Assembly (NCBI RefSeq): GCF_030817195.1
Contig: NZ_JAUSYZ010000001.1
Coordinates: 3,162,001-3,226,000 of the forward strand
Source: Arthrobacter globiformis
GTDB taxonomy: Bacteria; Actinomycetota; Actinomycetes; Actinomycetales; Micrococcaceae
Length of the DNA stretch: 64,000 nt
Reading direction: 5' to 3'
The position numbers and the translations under genes are program-made. Positions 25,640 through 33,979 of this stretch are shown here, piece after piece (within the stretch, counting starts at the first letter, position 1; every line of letters starts with the position of its first letter). The notes beneath the pieces were generated by a model. The model was given only the letters and a program-made list of their open reading frames with translations, was not told the origin of the DNA and made no database searches.

Positions 25640-26761
25640 CTACTTGCCGTCCGGGTTGGCTACCCGGAGGATGCGGTGCAGGCTGAGCAGGATTGATCCT
25701 GCGGCGCTCGGCGTGCCGGCCCCGTTGCCATCGGCGGCGGTGCGGTCCTCGAGGGAGGCGACCGCCGCGTGGGCCGCCTGGAACAGCTCTGCCTGCCGTT
25801 CGGCGTCGTCCTCCTCCGCTGCACGAAGCACCTCACCCACCGCGGAAAGGGCCTCCGCGAGCGGTTCGCTGTAGGGCAGGGGGATGGTGAAGGGCATGTC
25901 CTCGCTCCAGATGACGTCGGCAAGCACCTCTGTCATGTCCTGGATGTGGAAGGTGATGTGCTCCAGGTCGCGGACGCTGCGGTAGTCCTTGTCCACGTCA
26001 CGCGGGTGGAAACGGCGCCGCGGGTTTTTCGCCCTGCTGGCGTCAGCCTTCTGGACTGCTGCCCGGACCGAGCGGGCCGACTGGGCCAGGTCCTCGGACC
26101 GGCGCGACCAGTCCTCGTGTTCGGGCGGCCATTTTTCGTGCATCGCGGCGCCCATGTCGGACAACTGGCGGGCCAGGGACAGCCGCAGCTCAGCGAGGCT
26201 GAGGGCGGCCGCGTTGAAGTGCAGCGGCGGAAACACCAGCAGGTTCACGGCAATGCCGACCACCACGCCCACGCCCATTTGCAGCAGGTAGCCGAAGGAG
26301 AAATCGTCCGGATTCTGCCCGCCTACCAGCAGCACCAGCAGGGCCGCCGTCGGAATCCAGTCCCGGCCAGCGCCCAGGCGCGGGAGCCCCGCGAGCAGGA
26401 CGCCCAGTGCCATGACCGCTGCCACGGTGAGGGGCGTGGCCCCGAAACTGATGAGAAGGAAGGCCAGGCCGATGCCCGTTCCCAGGCCGACCAGGGTCTG
26501 GAAGCCCTGGCGCATGGAGCCCGACACGTTCTCGTACATTGCCACCAGTGCGCCGAGCGGGGCGTAGTACGCGTACTGGGCGGCGCCACCGGGCATGAGC
26601 GGGGCCACCCAAAACGCGATACCTGCCGCCAGGCCCGCCTTGGCGGCGAGTTGAAGGCGCGGTGCGGCGAGGGCCCGGGTAATCCTGGTGGCCACTGACT
26701 GCCAGATCCTGCGTGGCAGCGGGTCACGGGCCGCAGTCCGGTGCTGCTCCGAGGTGCTCAT
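25640..26761 (-). CDS. FUSC-family inner-membrane protein
   Basis: A 373-residue protein with about six N-terminal helices (residues 40-185), including GGAAQYAYYAPLGALVAMYE and a repeat of glycine-rich helices. A soluble helical C-terminal half follows. This is one half-unit of the fusaric-acid/aromatic-acid exporter family (FUSC, PF13515-like). Known relatives export aromatic acids, but many are untested. It is separated by only 15 nt from the next gene on the same strand and may be co-transcribed with it. Confidence 0.8.
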   Translation of the reverse strand: MSTSEQHRTAARDPLPRRIWQSVATRITRALAAPRLQLAAKAGLAAGIAFWVAPLMPGGAAQYAYYAPLGALVAMYENVSGSMRQGFQTLVGLGTGIGLAFLLISFGATPLTVAAVMALGVLLAGLPRLGAGRDWIPTAALLVLLVGGQNPDDFSFGYLLQMGVGVVVGIAVNLLVFPPLHFNAAALSLAELRLSLARQLSDMGAAMHEKWPPEHEDWSRRSEDLAQSARSVRAAVQKADASRAKNPRRRFHPRDVDKDYRSVRDLEHITFHIQDMTEVLADVIWSEDMPFTIPLPYSEPLAEALSAVGEVLRAAEEDDAERQAELFQAAHAAVASLEDRTAADGNGAGTPSAAGSILLSLHRILRVANPDGK

Positions 26762-26776
26762 CGGGTCCCTGCGGTG

Positions 26777-27913
26777 CTAGCCGGCTCCGTGGCCGGGGGC
26801 CACTTCCTCGCCGGCCCTGACCGGTCCCGGCGGAGTGCCCTGGCCGAAGGGGCTGCCCCCCAGGGACTCCCTGCCATGGGCGGTCAGCCACCCGGACAGC
26901 TCCGGGCCCGCGGGAACGATCTGGGTGGGATTAATGTCCTCGTGCACGATGTAGTAGTGCTGCTTAATCTGCACGAAGTCGATGGTGTCCCCGAAGCCAG
27001 GCGTCTGGAAAAGGTCCCGGGCATAACCCCACAGCGCAGGCATTTCGGTGAGCTTGTTCCGGTTGCACTTGAAGTGGCCGTGGTAGACGGCGTCGAAGCG
27101 CGCGAGGGTGGTGAAGAGCCGGACGTCCGCCTCGGTGATGGAGTCGCCCACCAGGTACCTCTGGCCGGAAAGCCGTTCCTCGAGCCAGTCCATCGCGTTC
27201 CACAGCCGGGTGTAGGCAGCATCGTAGGCCTCCTGGGACCCGGCGAAGCCACACCTGTAGACACCGTTGTTGACCTCGGTGAAGACGCGCTTGTTAACGC
27301 TGTCGATTTCCGCGCGCAGGTGCTCCGGGTACAGCTGCGGCGCGCCCGGGCGGTGGAAGTCCGTCCATTCCGTGGAGAAGTCCAGCGTGATCTGGGGGTA
27401 GTTGTTGGTCACCACCGCGCCGCTGGCGACCTCCACCACCGCAGGAACCGTGATGCCGCGCGGGTAGTCAGGGAAGCGGCGGAAGTAGGCCTCCTGCAGC
27501 CGCTCGATGCCCAGCACGGGGTCCTTGCCGTCCGCGTCCAGGTCGAAGGTCCAGGACCGGGCATCGTGGGTGGGGCCGGGCTGGCCGAGGCTGATGGCGT
27601 CCTCGAGCCCCAGGAGCCTGCGCACGATGACAGTGCGGTTGGCCCACGGGCACGCCCGCGCGGCAATCAGCCGGTAGCGCCCCGGCTCCGCCGGCCAGCC
27701 TGGTTCACCGTTCGGCCCGGGGGTGCCGTCCCGGGTGATGCGGTCCTCGATGTAGTTGGTGTCCCGGGTGAACTCGCCGCCGGTGACATAGGCGCCCTTT
27801 GTACTGTGGGGTTCCGTGCTGCGCGGCTCCGCGCTGTGGAATTCCCTGGGCTGCGATTCCGCGGCGTGGCGTCCCCTGCTGTGTGCTTCGACTGTGCTGG
27901 CCTTCTCACTCAT
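26777..27913 (-). CDS. Glutathionyl-hydroquinone reductase-family protein
   Basis: A 378-residue Omega-class GST-like enzyme of the GS-hydroquinone reductase (ECM4/YqjG) family. The thioredoxin-fold motif ARACPWANRTVIVRR holds the catalytic cysteine in CPWA. Further marks are ITVPAVVEV and VNNGVYRCGFA, then the all-helical C-terminal domain with GDSITEADVRLF. The first 45 residues are a low-complexity extension with repeated HSAEPRSTEP-like units. Actinobacteria make mycothiol rather than glutathione, and mshC is in this window, so the true thiol is probably mycothiol. Confidence 0.9.
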   Translation of the reverse strand: MSEKASTVEAHSRGRHAAESQPREFHSAEPRSTEPHSTKGAYVTGGEFTRDTNYIEDRITRDGTPGPNGEPGWPAEPGRYRLIAARACPWANRTVIVRRLLGLEDAISLGQPGPTHDARSWTFDLDADGKDPVLGIERLQEAYFRRFPDYPRGITVPAVVEVASGAVVTNNYPQITLDFSTEWTDFHRPGAPQLYPEHLRAEIDSVNKRVFTEVNNGVYRCGFAGSQEAYDAAYTRLWNAMDWLEERLSGQRYLVGDSITEADVRLFTTLARFDAVYHGHFKCNRNKLTEMPALWGYARDLFQTPGFGDTIDFVQIKQHYYIVHEDINPTQIVPAGPELSGWLTAHGRESLGGSPFGQGTPPGPVRAGEEVAPGHGAG

Positions 27914-27922
27914 GGAACCAGA

Positions 27923-28687
27923 CTATGTTGCCGCCCCAAAGACCCGCGACATCGGCAGCCAGGCAGCCACCCAGCACGCCGCCACCACCAGCGAGAACAG
28001 GGCGATCCAGACGCCCGACGGCACGGCGGTGGCGCGGTAGAGGATGTAGGCGTCGGAGGACCGCAGCTGGTCGCGGCGGCGGAGGTGGACGTTTGTGAGC
28101 TTGAGCAGGTCCCGGACGGCGGCGACGAGGAGGGCCAGGCCCAGGATGATGGCCACATGGCCGGTGAACTCGGCGGGCACATTGATGATCATGGCCGCCA
28201 CCGCCACCACTGCCCCAAGGAGGATGAGCACGCCGGCGGCGTTGCGGATGAAGATCAGCGAGGCCAGCAGGACCAGCAGCCCGGCCGACAGGGCGGCCGG
28301 TCCCCAGCCGCTGAAGCCCGCCCACACCAGGGCGGCGCCGGTCACGCCGGGAACGGGATAGCCCCAAAAACCTGACCAGACTGCGGCGGCACGTCCCCGG
28401 GTGTACGAGGTCGTGGTGCCGCCGTGATTCAGCTGCAGCCGGATGCCGCCCAGCCGCTGGCCGCTGGTCAGGGCAGCAAAGGCGTGCCCGAGTTCATGGG
28501 TGACCGTGGCGAGCAGGCCGAAATAGCGCCACGTGGCGCGGGGAACGGAGAGCACCGCCGCAATAAGCAGGACAGCCACGAGCTCGGTGACGGAGACCGC
28601 GGGAACGGCCGTCTGGGTGAACCCGGCAGCCACCCGGTCCCACCATTGTTCGGGCAGGGACGGACCGGGGACTTGCACATAAACCAT
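27923..28687 (-). CDS. M50B-type membrane metallopeptidase-like protein
   Basis: About 254 residues with six or more hydrophobic helices. The zinc motif HELGHAFAAL is inside the second helix, as in M50 intramembrane peptidases. The second metal motif (NxxPxxxxDG) of standard site-2 proteases is not seen, so it belongs to the divergent M50B-like group. ATG 28687 was chosen; a TTG 9 nt upstream is possible, and neither has a clear ribosome site. Its substrate is unknown. Confidence 0.75.
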   Translation of the reverse strand: MVYVQVPGPSLPEQWWDRVAAGFTQTAVPAVSVTELVAVLLIAAVLSVPRATWRYFGLLATVTHELGHAFAALTSGQRLGGIRLQLNHGGTTTSYTRGRAAAVWSGFWGYPVPGVTGAALVWAGFSGWGPAALSAGLLVLLASLIFIRNAAGVLILLGAVVAVAAMIINVPAEFTGHVAIILGLALLVAAVRDLLKLTNVHLRRRDQLRSSDAYILYRATAVPSGVWIALFSLVVAACWVAAWLPMSRVFGAAT

Positions 28688-28727
28688 AGGAGTCAAGGCT
28701 ACAGGGGCTTTGCCTTTCGGGTCCGGC

Positions 28728-28886
28728 TCATAGCCCGGGCAGCGTGGGCGGATCCTCCGTCAGCGATGAAGCGTCGTCCGGAACCACCAGATGCAGCATG
28801 CTTTCCACGGGGGCTTCGCCCATCGCGACAAGGAGCTCATTGATTGACATCTGCCCGGCAAGTTCACCGGGATGTTCCTCTTCCAT
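28728..28886 (-). CDS. Small acidic conserved-type protein, 52 residues
   Basis: The frame reads MEEEHPGELAGQMSINELL and continues with VESMLHLVVPDDASSLTEDPP. It is acidic, has no membrane segment and starts at an ATG without a good ribosome site. An AT-rich CATATGTTCTAG just upstream could be a -10 region for a leaderless transcript. I do not recognise a family. Its even amino-acid composition and isolated position between genes suggest a real small gene. Confidence 0.5.
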   Translation of the reverse strand: MEEEHPGELAGQMSINELLVAMGEAPVESMLHLVVPDDASSLTEDPPTLPGL

Positions 28887-29044
28887 ACCTAGAACATATG
28901 TGCGAACGCTGCCGGCAGCGGCGAAAGACACGCGGCAACACCTGATCCCGGGCGTTGCCGGCCCCATGCAGTCCGGGGTTCTAGCAGTGCAGCCCGGCCG
29001 GGGTCCACGATTGAGGTACACACCACTCCCGAGAGAAGGAAATC

Positions 29045-29509
29045 ATGGCCACGCTGAAGGAACGCCTGCACGGGGACGTCGTCGCACATCTGAAGGAGCA
29101 CAACAAGGTGGCCCTGGGCACCGTGCGCAGCGTCCTGGGCGAGATCGAAACCCGGGAGAAGTCCGGCAAGACGCCGGTGGAGCTGGACGACTCGCAGGTG
29201 ACGGCACTGCTGCAGAAGGAGGCGGCGAAGCGGCGCGACACGGCCCGTATCTACACGGAAGCCGGGGAACCGGAGCGGGCCGCGGCGGAAGTCGCCGAGG
29301 CGGAGGTTATTGAGGCTTACTTGCCGAAGGCCCTCTCCGCCGCTGAAGTGGAAAGCATCGTGGACGAGGTCATCGGGGGTTTGCGGGCTGACGGCACTGA
29401 GCTGTCCGTGCGGCACATGGGCGCCGTGATGAAACCGGTCACGGCCCGAGTGGCAGGCCGCTTCGACGGAAAGGCCGTGAGCGACATCGTCCGTCAGCGG
29501 CTCACCTGA
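29045..29509 (+). CDS. GatB/YqeY domain protein
   Basis: A 154-residue YqeY-type protein, related to the tRNA-binding tail of GatB. Typical marks are LKERLHGDVVAHLKEHNKVA, then AEVIEAYLPKALSAAEVE and the last segment RFDGKAVSDIVRQRL. The family is linked to tRNA-dependent amidation, but stand-alone YqeY has no proven activity. GAGAAGG lies 6 nt before the ATG. Confidence 0.93.
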   Translation: MATLKERLHGDVVAHLKEHNKVALGTVRSVLGEIETREKSGKTPVELDDSQVTALLQKEAAKRRDTARIYTEAGEPERAAAEVAEAEVIEAYLPKALSAAEVESIVDEVIGGLRADGTELSVRHMGAVMKPVTARVAGRFDGKAVSDIVRQRLT

Positions 29510-29608
29510 ACAAGCTGCGTGCCACGGCCCCCAGGCAACCTCCAGGCAATCGACACTGTCCGGCAATGGGAGGACGATAAAGGTACACCAACTGTTAGGA
29601 GGTCGGTG

Positions 29609-29806
29609 ATGTGCTATTCATCGTGTGAGGGATGGCGGAATTACAGGAAGGAAGCGGCTAAGGAGGCCGAGGGACGCCCGGAAGCAAGGCCGGCCGAGAC
29701 CCCTGAACCCCAGGTGCAGGCCGAGGAAAGCAGGATGTGGGCCTACCTCGCCAGGCTGGAGGAAACCGCTGACCGTGAGCCTGACCGCATCCGCGAGAAC
29801 GCATAG
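29609..29806 (+). CDS. Small cysteine-containing hypothetical protein, 65 residues
   Basis: A perfect AGGAGG lies 6 nt before the ATG, giving MCYSSCEGWRNYRKEAAKEA and a glutamate-arginine-rich helical tail. Two cysteines near the N-terminus (C2 and C6) could bind metal or form a disulfide. No family recognised. It is about 100 nt downstream of the YqeY gene and ends in a strong terminator. Confidence 0.6.
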   Translation: MCYSSCEGWRNYRKEAAKEAEGRPEARPAETPEPQVQAEESRMWAYLARLEETADREPDRIRENA

Positions 29807-29813
29807 GCACAGC

Positions 29814-29847
29814 AAAGAAGGGCCCCGCCGCTGCGGGGCCCTTCTTT
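29814..29847. terminator. Intrinsic terminator between convergent genes
   Basis: AAAGAAGGGCCCCGC pairs with GCGGGGCCCTTCTTT around a 4-nt loop, a perfect 15-bp stem. Its ends give T-rich tails on both strands, so it can serve the small gene and the glycerate kinase operon. Confidence 0.9.
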
Positions 29848-29873
29848 CTGCCTTCCACTCTTTCGGCCTTCTG

Positions 29874-31034
29874 CTAAAGGAGGCCTGCCGCTATGTCCTG
29901 CCCGATCCGGCGCAGCAGGGCGGAGGAGAGCTGGGGGTCCCTGGCCGAGTCCCGGTCGGTGTACTCTGCCAGCGTGTAGACCCGGCTCAACGCCATCTCG
30001 GCCCACCGCTCCCGCGGGAGCAGCGACCGGCCAGCCACCGCGATGATCGGACGGCCGCCCGAGCGCCGGGCGACGGCGGCAGGAAGTTTCCCGGCCAGGG
30101 TCTGTTCGTCGATGCTTCCCTCGCCGGTGATGACGACGTCGCAGCTGTCCTTTCTGGTGTTGAAGTCCAGCAGGTCCAGGAAGTAGTCGGCGCCGGACAC
30201 CTGTTTGGCCCCCAGCAGCAGGCAGGCGAAGCCGAGTCCTCCGGCGCTTCCGGCGCCTTCGTGACCGGCCAGGGATTTGGCCCGGTGGTCGCCCGCCTCG
30301 GCCAGTTTGGACACGTAGTGTGCCAATCCGTTGTTGAGGGCTGTGATCTCTTCCGCTCCGGCACCCTTTTGGGGTCCGAAGACGGCGGGTGCGCCTTGGC
30401 GCCCGAGCAGAGGGTTATAGACGTCGCTGGCGACGATGAGTTCCGTCTCGGCCAGTTCCGGCAGGCCGGTCCGCTCGACGGAGCGGATCTGCGCCAGGGT
30501 CTTGCCGCTGCCGGAGAGCTGGCGGCCCTCCGCATCCAGGAAGCGGTAGCCGAGGGCGGTGAGCATGCCCATGCCGCCGTCGGTGCTGGCGCTGCCGCCC
30601 AGGGCCAGGACGACCCTGGCCGGGTTGAGGCTGAGGGCGAAGAGGACTGCCTCGCCGAAGCCACGACTGGAGGCATCCAGCGGTTCCAGCTTCCCGTTCG
30701 GCAGTAGCGCCAAACCGCAGGTGTTGGCGACCTCGACGACGGCGGTGGTTCCGTCAAACGCGATGCTTGCCTGGACGGGCTGCCCGGTGGGCCCGGCCAC
30801 GGTGTAGCTGCGGCGGGTGAAGCCGGAGTCAACGGCGGCATCCACGCTGCCGTCACCTCCGTCTGCCAGGGGGAGGAGTTCGCACCGGACCGCTCCTACT
30901 CTGCCGGACGCGTCAGTTACGGAGCGCAGCCCGGCGGCCAGGGCCTCGGCTACCTCGCCGGCGGTGAGGCTGCCTTTGAACTTGTCGGGTGCGATGAGGG
31001 TCCGGACGGTTTTCGGGGCGGTTGGGCTGGTCAT
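29874..31034 (-). CDS. Glycerate kinase
   Basis: A 386-residue glycerate kinase of the GlxK/GarK type, which phosphorylates D-glycerate to 2-phosphoglycerate. The start TLIAPDKFKGSLTAGEVAEAL, the glycine-rich LPLADGGDGSVDA, VLALGGSASTDGGMGML and VITGEGSIDEQTLAGK are all family marks. The ATG is 1 nt from the stop of the upstream dctA gene, so it is the last gene of the tartrate operon. It would feed D-glycerate made by the first gene into lower glycolysis. Confidence 0.94.
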   Translation of the reverse strand: MTSPTAPKTVRTLIAPDKFKGSLTAGEVAEALAAGLRSVTDASGRVGAVRCELLPLADGGDGSVDAAVDSGFTRRSYTVAGPTGQPVQASIAFDGTTAVVEVANTCGLALLPNGKLEPLDASSRGFGEAVLFALSLNPARVVLALGGSASTDGGMGMLTALGYRFLDAEGRQLSGSGKTLAQIRSVERTGLPELAETELIVASDVYNPLLGRQGAPAVFGPQKGAGAEEITALNNGLAHYVSKLAEAGDHRAKSLAGHEGAGSAGGLGFACLLLGAKQVSGADYFLDLLDFNTRKDSCDVVITGEGSIDEQTLAGKLPAAVARRSGGRPIIAVAGRSLLPRERWAEMALSRVYTLAEYTDRDSARDPQLSSALLRRIGQDIAAGLL

Positions 31035-31035
31035 A

Positions 31036-32508
31036 TCAGACGGTTTCCGAGTAGGCGGGGCGACGGTCGTTTGTGGAGGGTGTGGCGTCGGCGGAGGGTC
31101 CTGCGTGCCTGGCGCTGGTTTCCTTCGGAGCGTGGTGGCCGTACTCGGCCAGGTCGTCGTCGATGTCGGTGGCTTCGTCGAGGTGGACGGGGTCCTCGGA
31201 TGGCATGGGTTCGACGGTCTCGCCGTTGAAGACGCGGCGGACACGGTCGGCGTCGAGGGTGCGGTCCCACCAGGCGATGAAGAGGGTGGCAACGGCGTTG
31301 CCGGTGAAGTTGACGAGGGCCCGGCACTCGGACATGAACTTGTCAATGCCGAAGATGAGCATGATGCCCGCGGCGGGGATGGTACCGATGGTGGTCAGGG
31401 TTGCGGTGAGGGCGATGAAGCCACCGCCGGCCACGCCAGCCGCGCCCTTGGAAGTCAGCAGCATGACGGCGAGCAGGCCGAGCTGCTGGCCGATGGTGAG
31501 GTCCGTGTTGGTGGCCTGGGCGATGTAGAGTGCGGCCAGGGAGAGGTAGATGGCGGCGCCGTCGAGGTTGAAGCTGTAGCCGGTGGGGACAACGAGGCCC
31601 ACGGTTTCCTTCTTGACGCCGGCGTGCTCGAGTTTGCGCATCAGGCCGGGCAGGGCCGGTTCCGCGGTGGAGGTGCCGAGGATGAGCATGTATTCCTCTT
31701 TGAAGTGCTTGAGCATCTTGAAGATGTTCAGCTTCAGGAAAGCCATGATGGAGCCGAGCACGATCACCACGAAGAGGATGGAGGTGATGTAGAACAGGGC
31801 GATCAGTCCGCCCATGCTGGTCAGGGACGAAACACCGAACTTGCCCACCGCGTAGGCCATCGCACCGAAGGCACCGATCGGAGCGGCCTTCATGATGAAG
31901 CTCAGGATCTTGAACATCACCCCGGTCAGGCGCTGCACGCCGTCCAGGACCGGTGCGCCGACCTTGCCCATGGCGTTCAGGGCGATGCCAAAGACCACGG
32001 CGATGAAGATGATCTGCAGGATGTCGCCCTCGACGAAGGGACCGACGATGCTCTTCGGGATGATGTGGGTGAGGAACTCCCACCACTGCTGGTTCTGGCC
32101 GGCATCAATGAGTTTCGCAGCAGATTCCGAGGTCTCGATCTTGCTGGCATCGGCGTTGACGCCTTCGCCGAGCCGGAAGATATTGATGGCCACCAAGCCG
32201 AAGGTCATGGCGCAGATAGTGCCGATCTGGAAGTAGGTCAGGGCCTTCAGGCCGGTCATGCCGACCTTTTTCAGGTCCGCGACACTGGCGATGCCGCCGA
32301 CGATCGTGAGGAACACGATCGGGCCGATGAGCATCTTCATCGCATTCACAAAGGTGGTGCCGATGGGTTCCATGGCGACGCCGGTGCTCGGCGCAAGCCA
32401 TCCGACGAGGATTCCGACGACGATGGCGGTCAGCACCCAGAAGTACAGCTGCCTGTACCAGCGGGTCTTGCGGGCCGGCGCGGTGCCGGCGGTGGTGATG
32501 TGGTCCAT
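31036..32508 (-). CDS. dctA: C4-dicarboxylate/cation symporter DctA
   Basis: A 490-residue DAACS-family carrier. It has the expected eight helices, with re-entrant loops carrying ILGTSTAEPALPGLM (serine-rich loop) and PTGYSFNLDGAAIYLSLA. The C-terminal 70 residues are hydrophilic. Substrates of DctA are succinate, fumarate and malate; with a tartrate-type dehydrogenase next door, tartrate or malate is likely. GAGGTAGGA precedes the ATG. It lies between the dehydrogenase and glycerate kinase genes. Confidence 0.94.
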   Translation of the reverse strand: MDHITTAGTAPARKTRWYRQLYFWVLTAIVVGILVGWLAPSTGVAMEPIGTTFVNAMKMLIGPIVFLTIVGGIASVADLKKVGMTGLKALTYFQIGTICAMTFGLVAINIFRLGEGVNADASKIETSESAAKLIDAGQNQQWWEFLTHIIPKSIVGPFVEGDILQIIFIAVVFGIALNAMGKVGAPVLDGVQRLTGVMFKILSFIMKAAPIGAFGAMAYAVGKFGVSSLTSMGGLIALFYITSILFVVIVLGSIMAFLKLNIFKMLKHFKEEYMLILGTSTAEPALPGLMRKLEHAGVKKETVGLVVPTGYSFNLDGAAIYLSLAALYIAQATNTDLTIGQQLGLLAVMLLTSKGAAGVAGGGFIALTATLTTIGTIPAAGIMLIFGIDKFMSECRALVNFTGNAVATLFIAWWDRTLDADRVRRVFNGETVEPMPSEDPVHLDEATDIDDDLAEYGHHAPKETSARHAGPSADATPSTNDRRPAYSETV

Positions 32509-32543
32509 GATTCCTACCTCATTGTGGAATGTCGCTGGAGTGG

Positions 32544-32596
32544 GTAAGTGGCGTCCCGAGGGCCCCGACGCGAGCTTGCGAGCGCTGGGAAGGGAC
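32544..32596. repeat. REP-like palindromic unit, copy A
   Basis: About 53 nt, with core CGCGAGCTTGCGAG and outer GTCCC/GGGAC arms able to fold into a hairpin. It matches copy B at 32681-32733 in the same orientation with roughly nine differences. Confidence 0.65.
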
Positions 32597-32633
32597 CGCC
32601 ACGGAAGTATTGGGGGAATGCTCTGGAGAGCGG

Positions 32634-32662
32634 ACGACGGCGGCCGGCCCGGCCGCCGTCGT
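32634..32662. terminator. Long GC hairpin between dmlA-like and dctA
   Basis: ACGACGGCGGCCGG pairs with CCGGCCGCCGTCGT, a 14-bp near-palindrome. No T-run follows on the minus strand. It may thin out transcription or mark a mRNA processing point between the dehydrogenase and carrier genes. It lies between the two REP-like copies. Confidence 0.5.
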
Positions 32663-32680
32663 ACCTTTCAGTAAGCGGAC

Positions 32681-32733
32681 GTAAGCGGCGTCCGGGGGTC
32701 CCAACGCGAGCTTGCGAGTGTTGGGAGGGGACG
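32681..32733. repeat. REP-like palindromic unit, copy B
   Basis: Same family as copy A. Here the inner arms CCCAACGC and GTGTTGGG pair with one wobble, so the fold is kept although several bases differ from copy A. Confidence 0.65.
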
Positions 32734-32739
32734 TCCTCG

Positions 32740-33837
32740 CTAGACGGCGACCGGGGCGAGGGTCAGGGCGGCGATGATCGCCTCGGTGACGTCGTCGGTG
32801 GTGGATTCCCCGCCGACGTCGCGCGTCAGGTGACCGGCGCCGGTGGTCTGCTCAATGGCGGCCTCGACGCGGCGGGCTTCCTCGTGCAGGCCGAAGTGGT
32901 CAAGCATCAGGGCTGCGCTGGCGATCGCGCCGATGGGGTTGCTGATGCCCTTGCCGGCTATGTCGGGCGCTGAGCCGTGTACGGGTTCGAACATGCTGGG
33001 GAAGCGGCGTTCCGGGTTCAGGTTGGCGCTGGCCGCCAGGCCGAGGCTGCCGGCCAGGGCCGAGCCGAGGTCGGACAGGATGTCGGCGTTCAGGTTCGAT
33101 GCAACGACGACGGACAGATCCTCGGGGTGCAGGATGAACTTGGCGCTCATCGCATCGACAAGGACGCTTTCGGTCTGCACGTCCGGGTAATCCAGGGCCA
33201 CCCGCTTGAAGGTTTCATCCCAGAGGACCATGCCGTACTGCTGGGCGTTGGACTTGGTGACCGAGGAAACCTTCTTGACCGTGCGGGTCCGGGCCAGGTC
33301 GAAGGCGAAGCGCATGATGCGCTCGCAGCCCTTCTCGGTGAACAGTGCGGTCTGCAGGGCGACTTCGTTGCCCGGACCGCGGCCACTGAGGTTGCGTCCG
33401 CCCAGTCCGGCGTATTCGCCTTCGCTGTTCTCGCGGACCACGATCCAGTCGAGTTCGGTGTTGTCCGCCTTCCGCAGCGGGGACTGGACGCCGGGGAGGA
33501 ACTTGACCGGGCGGATGTTGGCCCACTGGTCGAAGTTCTGCGTGATGTTAAGGCGCAGGCCCCAGAGGCTGATGTGGTCCGGGACGTTTTCCCAGCCGAC
33601 GGCGCCGAAGTAGATGGCGTCGAAGTCCTTCAGAACTTCCAGGCCGTTGGGGTCCATCATCTGGCCGGTCTTTTCGTAGTAGCCGCAGCCCCAGGGGAAC
33701 TCCGTCCACTGGAAGGCGAACTTGCCGCCGGAGTTCTCCGCCAGGGCGTCCAGTACGCGGCGGCCTGCGGACACGACTTCCTTGCCGACGCCGTCTGCGG
33801 GGATTAAAGCGATGCTGAATGTCTGGTTGGCACTCAT
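32740..33837 (-). CDS. Tartrate/D-malate dehydrogenase (decarboxylating)
   Basis: A 365-residue member of the isopropylmalate/isocitrate dehydrogenase superfamily, TtuC/DmlA branch. Seen are ALIPADGVGKEVV, YFGAVGWENVPDHISLWGLR, VVRENSEGEYAGLGG, the catalytic lysine region VTKSNAQQYGMVLWDE and the metal aspartates in VASNLNADILSDLGSALAG. Known relatives oxidise D-malate or tartrate with NAD, and convert meso-tartrate to D-glycerate plus CO2. GAGGAGG precedes the ATG. It is the first gene of the operon with dctA and glycerate kinase, which supports the tartrate role. Confidence 0.92.
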   Translation of the reverse strand: MSANQTFSIALIPADGVGKEVVSAGRRVLDALAENSGGKFAFQWTEFPWGCGYYEKTGQMMDPNGLEVLKDFDAIYFGAVGWENVPDHISLWGLRLNITQNFDQWANIRPVKFLPGVQSPLRKADNTELDWIVVRENSEGEYAGLGGRNLSGRGPGNEVALQTALFTEKGCERIMRFAFDLARTRTVKKVSSVTKSNAQQYGMVLWDETFKRVALDYPDVQTESVLVDAMSAKFILHPEDLSVVVASNLNADILSDLGSALAGSLGLAASANLNPERRFPSMFEPVHGSAPDIAGKGISNPIGAIASAALMLDHFGLHEEARRVEAAIEQTTGAGHLTRDVGGESTTDDVTEAIIAALTLAPVAV

Positions 33838-33909
33838 GCCGACCTCCTCGTTGAGTGTGTTGACAGCGTGATCCTGTTAGCGGGGTCACACCGTTTTTCT
33901 TCCTCTTCA

Positions 33910-33940
33910 AGTAGACGATCCGGCGGCTACGCGCGTCCAA
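33910..33940 (-). promoter_or_regulatory. Candidate promoter of the tartrate operon
   Basis: On the minus strand TTGGAC is followed after 19 nt by TCTACT. The transcription start would be near 33903. The LysR box centre would then lie at about -66, the usual recognition position for LysR activators. Confidence 0.35.
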
Positions 33941-33960
33941 GACTTACTTTCGATACGGGA

Positions 33961-33979
33961 GATAGGATCTGCCTATCAG
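33961..33979. promoter_or_regulatory. LysR box overlapping lysR stop codon
   Basis: GATAG-N7-CTATCAG contains the LysR T-N11-A pattern inside a dyad. It overlaps the TGA stop of the lysR-type gene and lies about 125 bp before the dehydrogenase ATG. The same motif with the same spacing recurs at 34975-34995. Confidence 0.7.
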
